DNA from: JAUWQU01 sp964605095 | GTDB taxonomy: Bacteria > Planctomycetota > Phycisphaerae > SM23-33 | Length of the DNA: 24,855 nucleotides | Direction: 5' to 3' | Assembly: GCA_964605095.1 (NCBI GenBank) | Contig: CAZSBS010000034.1 | Coordinates: forward strand, 1 to 24,855 | Shown: one piece after another, positions 16,933 through 23,530 of the stretch | How positions within the stretch are numbered: position 1 is the stretch's first letter | Layout: every line of letters starts with the position of its first letter | Notes under the pieces: model-generated | The model's database searches: none | The model's input: the letters and a program-made list of their open reading frames with translations, nothing else | What the model was told of the DNA's origin: nothing | Position numbers and translations under genes: made by a program

Positions 16933-18204
16933 TTACTGGGCTGGCGCTATGCGGATCGCCATGGTTGCCGGCTTGCAGAGGGCCTTTAGCTGGGCGTCCA
17001 AGGCGGCGCGCCTGGCGTCGGGGCCGCCAGAATAGTTCTTGCGGAAGACCGCGTAGCCGGCCTTGCGGTGGTCGCGGACCAATGGGAGGATCTTTTGGCT
17101 GCGGGCGGTTGTCGGGAACTTGGGCAGGGCTGTCAGATCGATGCCCGCCGCCAGGTCCTTGCCGGAAAACTGGCCGACCTCCACATCGTCGGCAAAGAGC
17201 GCGTAGCGGGCGCCGGTCAGCCCGGCGACGGCCAGGCGGTAGCGGTTCAATGTCTCGGTGAACCGCGCGGCCGCCAATGACTTGGGATCCCACGACCCAT
17301 CCACGGGCATCGGCACTTTGGAGGTCCAGGAGAACCGCACCGTCCCATCCTGGACCTGAAGGTCCTTCACCTCGCCGGCCTTGACTTTCTTGCCTGCGGC
17401 GTCGATGGACGCCTCATCGACCAGCGCCGGGGCGTGCCACGCCTTCAGCGTGGCCATCGCCATCAGCAGATGGCCCGTCGATGAGGGATGAATCCCGTCG
17501 CGGGTCATGCGGAAGCCGGCTGTGTCCTGCCGACGGGCCTTGAGGTGCCGCACCATGAGCGTGTGCAGGTCTTCCACGGTGACGCCTTGCTCTTTCAGCG
17601 TCATCAGCCAGGCGGCGTACTTGTCCATGACCTGGTCATAGTCGGCAAAGGGGCGTTTGTAGCCGTAGGTCTCCTCTGGCCTGACGTCCGGCTGGCCTGG
17701 ATTGCCGGATTCGTAGGCGGGTGGCGTGAGGATGAGCAGCCGGGCCTTCAAGTCGCCGCGCACCTTGGCGATCAGTTTGCCCACGCCGTCCTGGTAGGCC
17801 TTGAGGCGATCCTCGCTGAAGGGATGGTAGATTCCGTCGTTGATGCCGTAGCAGGAGACCACGACGGTCGGGGCGAAGTCGGCGACGTCGGCGTCGAACC
17901 GGGTGAACAGGCAAGGGCGCCGGCCCGGATGATCGACTTCGCTGAGATTCGACAGGGTCTCGCTGGACCGGCCGACGTTCAGGACGTCGAAGTGCCGCTC
18001 GGGAAACCGGGTGACGAGGTAGGCTTCGATGTACAGCACGTACTGGCCGGCGGCGGTGATGCTGTCGCCGACGACGACGATTTTCTCCCGCTCGCCCAGG
18101 GCGAAGTCGCCGGCAGCCGGCTGCGGCGCCGGTTGGGCCAGGGCCGGGGCGCACATCGCAAGCGACAAGCACAAAGTTGTGATAATCCGCATATAAATCC
18201 GCAT
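16933..18204 (-). CDS. Secreted SGNH/GDSL-type hydrolase
   Basis: 423 residues from ATG 18204, which has AAAAGGA at 18211-18217. The open frame extends further upstream but overlaps the DUF362 gene. A signal peptide (about 6-23, RIITTLCLSLAMCAPALA) is followed by the SGNH blocks: VVVGDSIT (catalytic Ser48), VGRSSET, GIND (Asn122) and DGIHPSSTGH (Asp236, His239). This is the standard catalytic layout of carbohydrate esterases, lipases and rhamnogalacturonan acetylesterases. A second soluble region (about 265-423) has no recognised family. Placed beside the secreted fucosidase, it may remove acyl groups from polysaccharides, which is inference. It lies 92 bp downstream of the DUF362 gene on the same strand, and its stop directly abuts the stop of the glycosidase gene. 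Confidence 0.82.
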   Translation of the reverse strand: MRIYMRIITTLCLSLAMCAPALAQPAPQPAAGDFALGEREKIVVVGDSITAAGQYVLYIEAYLVTRFPERHFDVLNVGRSSETLSNLSEVDHPGRRPCLFTRFDADVADFAPTVVVSCYGINDGIYHPFSEDRLKAYQDGVGKLIAKVRGDLKARLLILTPPAYESGNPGQPDVRPEETYGYKRPFADYDQVMDKYAAWLMTLKEQGVTVEDLHTLMVRHLKARRQDTAGFRMTRDGIHPSSTGHLLMAMATLKAWHAPALVDEASIDAAGKKVKAGEVKDLQVQDGTVRFSWTSKVPMPVDGSWDPKSLAAARFTETLNRYRLAVAGLTGARYALFADDVEVGQFSGKDLAAGIDLTALPKFPTTARSQKILPLVRDHRKAGYAVFRKNYSGGPDARRAALDAQLKALCKPATMAIRIAPAQ

Positions 18205-18278
18205 GTTATGTCCTTTTGTCAGTCGTTCGATAATGATCGGACACCCTCGGCCTTTTTCGCCCTTTGGAGGCGGCCCTG

Positions 18279-18296
18279 CCCGGAGCACGCACCGGG
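18279..18296 (-). terminator. Short GC hairpin directly after the DUF362 stop codon
   Basis: CCCGG and CCGGG enclose an 8-base loop immediately after the TAA stop of the DUF362 gene. The stem is only five pairs and no T-tract follows, so it may be an attenuating hairpin rather than a full terminator. Confidence 0.25.
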
Positions 18297-19385
18297 TTAC
18301 GTGATGTTTACCAGCTTGTACTTGGGCTGGCCCAGGCCGACGGCGATGCACTGCTCGATCTGGACGTGCGGGTCTTTGCCGTGGATCTGGTGCAGCAGGT
18401 GCCCGTTGCCGGAGAGCTTCAGCGGCGCCGGCAGGCTGCCGGTGATGAAGTCCTCGACCTTGATCAGGTCCAGTGAGGCCGACTCTATGGCCACAATGTC
18501 GTCCGAGGCCAGTATGCCGATGTCCGGCACGATTGCCGGCGTGGTGAAGCCCCAGCAGTCGCAGAACGGCGTCACGTGCAGCAGGCAGGTGATGTAGAAC
18601 ACCCGCCCGGCTTCGAAGGTGCCGAGGCACTGTTTCGTCGCCAGCGCCATGCCGCGCTGGAAATAGCCATACCCGCGCTGGTCGATGGTAATCGCCTTGG
18701 TCGGGCAGGCGAGCTGGCAGTGCATGCAGTACTTGCACGCGTGGTCGGATATGCTGATCTTGCCGTCCTTGAACGTGATCGCGTCGTTGGGGCAGTTGTC
18801 GCGGCACAGCAGGCAGCCCGTACACTTGGCGGCGTCCCACTCGAAGGCCGCGCTCATCAGCCGGTGTATGCCTCCGCGAGTCTTGCCATCAACGCAGCCC
18901 ATGGCGATGTTCTTGATCGCCCCGCCGAAACCGCTGTGGCCGTGACCCTTGCCGTGGCTCAGCACGATCATCGCGTCGGCGTCGGCAATTGCCCCGCCGA
19001 TTCCGACCGTCTTGAGCGTGCGGTAGTGTACCTTGTGCGTGTAAACGTACTTGTCGGTCTGCCCGGCCGCCGAGACTATCGGCGCGCCCAGCACCTCGGC
19101 GGTGTACCCGCGATCCTTGGCCGTGGCGATCGCGTGGGGCACGTCGGTGACAAAGGGCTTGCCGCCGGCGTCCTTGACGGCCTGGACCACGTGGGCAACG
19201 ATCAGCGGCGGAATCGTCGAGTAGCCCACGCCGAAGCCGAGGTGCATCTTTATCGCGACCGTCTTGCCGTCGAACCGCTTCTTGAACCGCCACTTGGCGA
19301 GCATCCTGTCCAGCAGTTTCGGCAGGGTCGCGTCGCTTCTCAATTCTTTCGGCCGGGCCGAGGCGAACGTCACTTTCGCGGGCAT
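18297..19385 (-). CDS. DUF362 protein with two [4Fe-4S] ferredoxin motifs
   Basis: 362 residues. The start is ATG at 19385, five bases from AGGAG (19391-19395); the ATG at 19388 is only two bases from it, and an upstream in-frame extension to 19520 reads through repeat sequence. The N-terminal part has MPAKVTFAS, KTVAIKMHLGFG and PLIVAHVVQAVKDAGGKPFVTDVP, typical of DUF362. Two CxxCxxCxxxCP clusters follow, CTGCLLCRDNCP and CKYCMHCQLACP, and should bind two [4Fe-4S] clusters. The C-terminal half continues the DUF362 fold (IPDIGILASDDIVAIESASLDLI). It resembles the uncharacterised Fe-S centre proteins (COG2768-type); the reaction is unknown. It probably acts in cytoplasmic electron transfer. 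Confidence 0.88.
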   Translation of the reverse strand: MPAKVTFASARPKELRSDATLPKLLDRMLAKWRFKKRFDGKTVAIKMHLGFGVGYSTIPPLIVAHVVQAVKDAGGKPFVTDVPHAIATAKDRGYTAEVLGAPIVSAAGQTDKYVYTHKVHYRTLKTVGIGGAIADADAMIVLSHGKGHGHSGFGGAIKNIAMGCVDGKTRGGIHRLMSAAFEWDAAKCTGCLLCRDNCPNDAITFKDGKISISDHACKYCMHCQLACPTKAITIDQRGYGYFQRGMALATKQCLGTFEAGRVFYITCLLHVTPFCDCWGFTTPAIVPDIGILASDDIVAIESASLDLIKVEDFITGSLPAPLKLSGNGHLLHQIHGKDPHVQIEQCIAVGLGQPKYKLVNIT

Positions 19386-19496
19386 CATCACTCCTGGTTG
19401 AGTTCGAGAAGAAGGTATTCCAGTTGTCACCTGTGCTGCGAAAATCGGGGACAGACGCCTCCGCGGCGAACAGTCCCGGCACTGCCGGCATTGGCT

Positions 19497-19528
19497 ATTG
19501 AACATTGAGCATTTGAACATTGAGCATT
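19497..19528. repeat. Short 7/8-bp tandem repeat (ATTGAAC/ATTGAGC)
   Basis: ATTGAAC, ATTGAGC, ATTTGAAC and ATTGAGC follow each other, a 15-bp unit built from 7-mers. The array is non-coding between the DUF362 start and the aminotransferase end. It belongs to the same class of heptanucleotide arrays as 20511-20545 and 20573-20628. Confidence 0.7.
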
Positions 19529-19545
19529 CGCGGGCGAAGCCCGCG
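19529..19545 (-). terminator. Compact GC hairpin after the aminotransferase gene
   Basis: CGCGGGC-GAA-GCCCGCG forms a perfect 7-pair stem with a three-base loop, two bases past the aminotransferase stop codon (19548-19550). No T-tract follows on the reverse strand (AATGCTC), so termination strength is uncertain. Confidence 0.4.
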
Positions 19546-19547
19546 CG

Positions 19548-20411
19548 CTACCATTTGTTGCTCTTTATATAATCGTTGAACGCGGCGTGGAGTTTTCTCG
19601 TCACCGGCCCGGCGGTGCCGTTGCCGACGGCCTGGCCGTCGATCTTCGTGACGGAGATGACCTCCGCGGCCGTGCCGGTCAGGAAGCACTCGCCCGCGCC
19701 AAGCAGGCGCTTGACGGAGACATCCTCCTCGGCTGTGGGCAGGCCGAGCTTGCGCGCAAGGCGAAGCACGACGGCCCTGGTGATTCCGGGCAGGATACCG
19801 GCCGAGAGGGGCGGGGTGACGACCCCGCCTGCTTCCACGATAAAGATGTTGTCGCCCGTACACTCGGCGACGAGTTCCGCCTGGTTGAGCATGATCGCCT
19901 CGCCGACGCCGGCGTCGACGGCCTCTATCTTGGCCATGATGTTGTTGAGGTAGTTGAGGCTCTTGATGGCCGGGTTGAGCATCAGCGGGCTTGTGCGGAC
20001 GGTCTTTGCGATGATGACCGCCATGCCGTTGTCGTACATCTCCTGGGGGTACAGGGCTATCTGGTCGGCTATGACGAACACGGCGGGGGTGGGGCACTTG
20101 AACGGGTTTAGCCCCAGCGTGCCGCTGCCGCGCGTGATGACCAGGCGGATGTACCCGCCCGCCGTCAGGGCGTTGGCGCGGATGGTCTCGTGCATCGCCT
20201 CGACGATCTCCTGCTTGGTGTACGGGATGGCCAGGCGAACGAGCCTGGCCGAGCTGAACAGCCGCTCGACGTGCGCCTCGCACTCGAAGATCCGCCCGCC
20301 GTAAATGCGGATGCCCTCGAACACGCCGTCGCCGTAAAGCACGCCGTGGTCGAAAACCGAAACCGACGCTTCCCGCGAGTCCACCAGACTGCCGTTCAGC
20401 CAGACCTTCAT
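19548..20411 (-). CDS. ilvE: Branched-chain amino acid aminotransferase (PLP class IV)
   Basis: 287 residues from ATG 20411, chosen because AGGAG lies about eight bases upstream and the protein starts MKVWLNGSLV as in family members; the ORF extends 22 codons upstream without sense. Class IV PLP features: SVFDHGVLYGDGVFEGIRIY (19-36), ECEAHVERLFSSA (43-55), RGSG (94-97), the Schiff-base lysine 150 in IKSLNYLNNIMAK, and the ECTGDNIFIV phosphate/PLP-binding segment (183-192), then LTGTAAEV (244-251). It transfers the amino group between glutamate and Leu, Ile or Val in the cytoplasm, completing branched-chain amino acid synthesis. D-amino acid aminotransferases share the fold, but the EGIRIYGG and LNYLNN motifs favour IlvE. 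No other branched-chain genes lie in the window. Confidence 0.88.
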   Translation of the reverse strand: MKVWLNGSLVDSREASVSVFDHGVLYGDGVFEGIRIYGGRIFECEAHVERLFSSARLVRLAIPYTKQEIVEAMHETIRANALTAGGYIRLVITRGSGTLGLNPFKCPTPAVFVIADQIALYPQEMYDNGMAVIIAKTVRTSPLMLNPAIKSLNYLNNIMAKIEAVDAGVGEAIMLNQAELVAECTGDNIFIVEAGGVVTPPLSAGILPGITRAVVLRLARKLGLPTAEEDVSVKRLLGAGECFLTGTAAEVISVTKIDGQAVGNGTAGPVTRKLHAAFNDYIKSNKW

Positions 20412-20510
20412 GTTCCGCTCCTGAATCAGTCGTTGAGTTTGGTCAATCAATATACGCCAGGGCCGAGGTTTGGGCAATGGCGTAAAAAAGAGGCGAAAAA
20501 GAGAGGCTTC

Positions 20511-20545
20511 GGAATGCTGAATGCTGAATGCTGAATGCAGAAGTG
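20511..20545. repeat. Heptanucleotide array (TGAATGC)n
   Basis: GGAATGC is followed by three TGAATGC units and a diverged AGAAGTG, in strict 7-bp phase. It is non-coding. A 7-bp period is not a codon multiple, so any ORF through it is spurious. Confidence 0.85.
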
Positions 20546-20572
20546 AAGAGGGGAAAGAGGAGTTGTTTCTGC

Positions 20573-20628
20573 CTTCCTACTTCCGCCTTCCGCCTTCAGC
20601 CTTAATACTTCATACTTCAGGCTTCGCT
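20573..20628. repeat. Degenerate heptanucleotide array (CTTCNNN)n
   Basis: Eight consecutive 7-mers start with CTT: CTTCCTA, CTTCCGC (twice), CTTCAGC, CTTAATA, CTTCATA, CTTCAGG, CTTCGCT. Phase is kept while the last three bases drift. A shorter 7-bp series (GCCATTC, TGAAATC, CAAAATC) lies at 20765-20785. Confidence 0.8.
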
Positions 20629-20890
20629 GCTTCGCCTGTGGCTGCGCGGGGCTGCGCAGGCTGCTGGTGAGCCGATCAGGCCAACGGCCCCTCCGGGGAG
20701 ATCGGCGTTCCCAGGGGCACATTGGGGAATTCAGGCACAGCCCCGGCCTGGCCGCAACCGCGCCGCCATTCTGAAATCCAAAATCTACCTGCCGGCCAGC
20801 AGGTCCCCGATCTTCAATTCCCCCTGTTCCCGCCATGTCCGAGGCGACGCGGCCCGCCCTGGAGGGGCGGAGGAAGGCCCGAAGCAGGCG

Positions 20891-21037
20891 GCTATCGTAG
20901 AGCGCGCCCTTCTTCGCACGTACGATGCCGCCCATGTACGGGTACAGGCGATCTGCGATATCGGGTGTAATCCAAGGGGTGCGGCACTTTGTGCTGAATA
21001 TGACGTGCAACAGGATTTGGGAGTATGTACCCGGCAT
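20891..21037 (-). pseudogene. 5' fragment of an IS200/REP-associated transposase (Y1_Tnp)
   Basis: From an ATG at 21037 with AGGAG upstream, the frame reads MPGTYSQILLHVIFSTKCRT and then PWITPDIADRLYPYMGGIVR up to about residue 49. This matches the opening of small IS200-like, REP-associated tyrosine transposases ('YSQILLHVIFSTK' then the 'RLYPYIGGIVR' helix). After 'GALYDS' the frame continues into unrelated sequence, so the HUH and catalytic tyrosine motifs are missing; intact members run to about 150 or more residues. It is a remnant, not a functional transposase. Surrounding REP-like hairpins (21084-21128 and the TTCGTAGTG family) may be its former substrates. Confidence 0.75.
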
Positions 21038-21083
21038 GACAACTCCTTTGCCCCTTCAGGGCAAGAGAAAGAGAACCCGACTT

Positions 21084-21128
21084 CCACCGGTTCCGCGACG
21101 CCAAACGACGGTGTCGCTCCACCGGTGG
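21084..21128. repeat. Imperfect hairpin with CCACCGGT arms upstream of the transposase remnant
   Basis: CCACCGGT (21084-21091) pairs with ACCGGTGG (21121-21128), and GCGAC/GTCGC adds an inner stem. Nearby smaller dyads are TTGCCC/GGGCAA (about 21048-21064) and CGCCCC-TAGC-GGGGCG (about 21140). It sits just 5' of the transposase start codon, where IS200-type or REP stem-loops are expected. Confidence 0.5.
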
Positions 21129-21449
21129 CTACAGTCCGCCGCCCCTAGCGGGGCGAAGAAACGGCAATAGTTTGCTACTTTGGGTTCTCATCCAGTTTTC
21201 GTGGTTAGTTTGACGCCCGGCAAGGCCTGCGCAGCCCAGGCAAGCCTATTTTGGAATCTATGTCTGATTCTCCCCCGAGTCGCAAGGAAGAATATGCCCT
21301 GCCTGTAATGCCCGTTACGTGGGGTAGGCTCACTTCGCGAATCTGCTTCGGCGGGCTATGGGCCGGCCGGTGCAAGCCAAAGCGGCCCCGGCGCGCCGGG
21401 ACCGCAGTCCAACCCCGACGGGGCAGGCGGGGCAGGCTCCAACGGTCAA

Positions 21450-21496
21450 GCCCTTCGAGTTACGCTCAGGGCAGGCCCTTCGACTTACGCTCTGGG
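21450..21496 (+). repeat. Direct pair of a 22-bp dyad, GCCCTTCGA…TTACGCTC…GGG
   Basis: Two copies (21450-21471 and 21475-21496) differ at two positions and are 25 bp apart. Each begins CCCT and, in the first copy, ends AGGG with an inner GAG/CTC pair, so each can form a small hairpin. This form recurs as dispersed intergenic repeats in environmental genomes (general knowledge). Confidence 0.65.
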
Positions 21497-21555
21497 TAAG
21501 CCCTGTCCGAGTCGTGAAGAAGAAGCAAAGAGGGATATGCCCTTCCTGCCCCCAA

Positions 21556-22119
21556 GGGGACGGGCACACTACGAACGCCGGAGGCACGCGCCGGGCACTC
21601 GCGGAGCGTTCGTAGTGACGCCGTCCCCAACGGGGTAGGCAGGCGTTATGTTTCCTTGCAATGGGCGCCGCGCGAGATTCAATCGGGATGCGTATAACGC
21701 CAGAGGCGCCTTCAAATCTCGCGGAGCGTTCGCAGCGCCGCCGTCCCCTCAGCCCGCCCGGGCGTGGTCTTGCCCTTCTCGATGCGGTTCAACGTTTCCG
21801 GCCGAATCGCGGCGCGGCGGGCAGGCTTGCGCGGCCGGTGTCGCCGTCGGTGCCTCGCGGGCTAGGGGGGTGAGCCGGCTGCGCGGGCCTCGAAAGTTGC
21901 ACTATTTGGACCTACAAAGGGGCGTTGGCGGCTTCCGCGCGGACTTGGCGCGGTTCGGCGGTGCCTTGATGGTGTTTCGGCGCGATTTGGAGGGGTGGCC
22001 GAGCGGTTTTCGGAGGGTGCGGGGCGCGTTCGTAGTGGCGTCGTAAGACGCTATCTTCGTTTGTAGTGCCGCCGCCGTCAGGCGGGATCCCAGGATATGC
22101 CCTGACGGGCACACTACGT
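21556..22119. repeat. Palindromic repeat family, core TTCGTAGTG..GCCGTC, at least six copies
   Basis: Copies: 21556-21578 (reverse), 21606-21628, 21726-21748, 22026-22050, 22058-22080 (forward) and 22100-22119 (reverse). The forward consensus is GCGTTCGTAGTGnCGCCGTC followed by CCC or a diverged end. Copies 1 and 2 form a long hairpin with 12 perfect pairs (CACTACGAACGC/GCGTTCGTAGTG) and outer GGGGACGG/CCGTCCCC arms. Copies 5 and 6 form another, with GCCGTCAGG/CCTGACGGGC. The reverse copies share a GGATATGCCC lead-in. This looks like a REP/BIME-type element, probably once mobilised by the transposase whose remnant lies 0.5-1 kb away. Confidence 0.75.
21760..21828 (-). pseudogene. Fragment of an XRE-type helix-turn-helix gene
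   Basis: One reverse-strand frame contains ARRAAI followed by RPETLNRIEKGKTTP, which closely resembles helices 2-4 of HTH_3 (XRE/HigA) regulators, such as antitoxins reading 'AGIRPETLSRIERGKHTP'. Upstream residues are not family-like and the frame ends soon after the motif, inside a copy of the TTCGTAGTG element. It therefore appears to be a decayed gene cut by repeat insertion. The match is short (about 21 residues), so chance similarity is possible. Confidence 0.45.
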
Positions 22120-22983
22120 CCGGCAGGGGGCCTTGCGGATGGCGTCGAAGGCTTCGGCGTACCCGGCCGGGCTGCCGCAGTCCATGCAATGGCCCGCCAC
22201 GTGGACCAGGAAGTAGTCCTGCCCGTGCCGCCGCAGCAGCAACTGCTGTGCGGCGGTGAGTTGGAGTTCCTCCCCGGCCTGGCGGTAGGCGCGGGAAAGC
22301 TCGCGGAGGCAGTCGAATATCTCCGGCGAGAAGATGTATATGCCGTTGTGTGCGAGGTATTCATCCGGCCGGAGGTCCGCGCAGACGAGCCGCTGCTTGG
22401 CCACGGCGGCGGGGGGCTTCTCGATGATGTCCTCGCAGACGTAGACGCGGTCCTTGACGAGCCGGCCGCGGGCGGCGCCCACGGCGGCCAGGGCCTCGGC
22501 TGGGACCACCTGCATGCCTATCATGGCTGCGCCGCGGTGCTCGGCGTAGGCGTCGACGACCTGCGCGGCGCTTGGCCGGGCGCGATCTTCGGATACCCAC
22601 GCGTGGTCGCCCAGCAGCATCACGAACGGCTCGCTGGCGGCGTAGTACTCAGCCAGCATCACCGCGTCGCCCAGGCCGCGCGGTTGCGGCTGGGAAAGGA
22701 AGTCGATATTCACCGGCAACTCGGCAGCGGATTCCTTGCTGGCGGCGGTGAAGTAGCGGTGCAGCAGGTCGATCTGCTGTGCATTGGCGATGATCGCGAC
22801 GCTGTCGATCCCCGCGGCGGAGGCCTCCATGCAGACGTGGTGCAGCAGCGGCCGGAGCCGGCCCCGGGAGTCCACCAGCGGGAACATGCTCTTGGGCACG
22901 GCCTTTGCGATCGGCCCCATTCTCGTGCCGAGTCCGGCGATGGGGATAATCGCCCTCTTGATTATTCGCTGGCTGGTCGTCAT
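22114..22983 (-). CDS. GalU-like nucleotidyltransferase (UTP-glucose-1-phosphate uridylyltransferase family)
   Basis: 289 residues, close to normal GalU length. The nucleotide-binding opening is AIIPIAGLGTRMGPIAKAVPKSMFPLVD (about 12-39, two halves of the family signature). Further motifs are QPQPRGLGDAVMLAEYY, FVMLLGDHAW (GalU usually has a DD pair here), EDIIEKPP, NGIYIFSPEIFD and DCGSPAGYAEAFDAI. It should couple a sugar-1-phosphate to a nucleotide in the cytoplasm to make precursors for surface polysaccharides. The GDH in place of the usual DD motif leaves the exact substrate open. AAGG lies six bases before ATG 22983. The stop codon and last residues (CRT) lie in a repeat element copy, so the C-terminus may have been altered by its insertion. 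Confidence 0.82.
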   Translation of the reverse strand: MTTSQRIIKRAIIPIAGLGTRMGPIAKAVPKSMFPLVDSRGRLRPLLHHVCMEASAAGIDSVAIIANAQQIDLLHRYFTAASKESAAELPVNIDFLSQPQPRGLGDAVMLAEYYAASEPFVMLLGDHAWVSEDRARPSAAQVVDAYAEHRGAAMIGMQVVPAEALAAVGAARGRLVKDRVYVCEDIIEKPPAAVAKQRLVCADLRPDEYLAHNGIYIFSPEIFDCLRELSRAYRQAGEELQLTAAQQLLLRRHGQDYFLVHVAGHCMDCGSPAGYAEAFDAIRKAPCRT

Positions 22984-23048
22984 TTGGCCTTGCTCCCGAT
23001 TTCGCTCGCGTTTAGTTTCCTGCCTGCATTATCGCCATGGCAGCGGCT

Positions 23049-23077
23049 TTGCCAAGGCGCCACTTGACGAGTAGAAT
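23049..23077 (+). promoter_or_regulatory. Sigma-70-like promoter of the acylphosphatase gene
   Basis: TTGCCA (23049-23054, five of six matches to TTGACA) and TAGAAT (23072-23077, five of six to TATAAT) are 17 bases apart. The ATG follows 10 bases after the -10 box (23088), so the leader would be only about 3-5 bases and no Shine-Dalgarno sequence fits. The promoter lies on the left side of gap 2; its gene is complete on the right side. Confidence 0.6.
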
Positions 23078-23084
23078 AACAGCC

Positions 23085-23294
23085 GCCATGACATTACCTT
23101 CCGAGCAAAGGATTGTCCGATTTTTTGGTCGCGTTCAGGNNNNNNNNNNNNNNNNNNNNNNNNNNNNNNNNNNNNNNNNNNNNNNNNNNNNNNNNNNNNN
23201 NNNNNNNNNNNNNNNNNNNNNNNNNNNNNNNNNNNNNNNGCCATGACATTACCTTCCGAGCAAAGGATTGTCCGATTTTTTGGTCGCGTTCAGG
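23085..23294. other. Spurious gap: 55-bp exact duplication flanking 100 N
   Basis: Bases 23085-23139 and 23240-23294 are identical over 55 bp, running exactly to each edge of the 100-N block (23140-23239). This is the pattern left when two contigs sharing a k-mer-length end overlap are scaffolded instead of merged. Collapsing the copies restores one continuous sequence from the promoter at 23049 into the acylphosphatase gene. Confidence 0.92.
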
Positions 23295-23524
23295 GCGTCG
23301 GGTTTCGGTATACTGCCTGCCGGACCGCCCGCGATTACGCAGTGGGCGGCTATGTCCGCAACATGCCAGACGGCAGCGTCGAGTGCGTCGTCGAAGGCGG
23401 CAAGGCCGAGATCGACTCGTTCGTCGAGGCATTGTCGCGGCGTATGGCGGACTACGTGGACCGCAAGACCGAGCAGTCGGCCCCGAGTTCGGGCCGGTAC
23501 CGGAGCTTTGACGTGAGATTCTGA
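23243..23524 (+). CDS. acyP: Acylphosphatase
   Basis: 93 residues, the usual size. The signature GRVQGVGFRYTA (14-25) contains the phosphate-binding loop and catalytic Arg22; GGYVRNMPDGSVE (35-47) contains catalytic Asn40. It hydrolyses carboxyl-phosphate bonds such as acetyl phosphate in the cytoplasm. The first 17 residues are also present before gap 2 as part of the assembly duplicate, so this copy is the real gene and its promoter is at 23049-23077. The next gene starts six bases after its stop, so the two are probably co-transcribed. Confidence 0.93.
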   Translation: MTLPSEQRIVRFFGRVQGVGFRYTACRTARDYAVGGYVRNMPDGSVECVVEGGKAEIDSFVEALSRRMADYVDRKTEQSAPSSGRYRSFDVRF

Positions 23525-23530
23525 CGCCCG

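Larger units (their letters stand above)
20412..22113. other. 1.7-kb gene-poor repeat zone
   Basis: The stretch between the aminotransferase and the GalU-like gene has no intact gene. It holds heptamer arrays, a 5' fragment of an IS200/REP-type transposase, CCACCGGT-type hairpins, paired CCCTTCGA repeats, at least six copies of a TTCGTAGTG palindromic element and a possible fragment of an XRE-type HTH gene. The part from about 21170 to 21440 shows only GC-rich dyads such as CCCCGACGGGG and CCCGGCGCGCCGGG. Confidence 0.75.

Noticed and set aside
17488..18597. Forward ORF opposite the SGNH and DUF362 genes
   Set aside because: It spans two real reverse genes and their spacer and has no recognisable motif.
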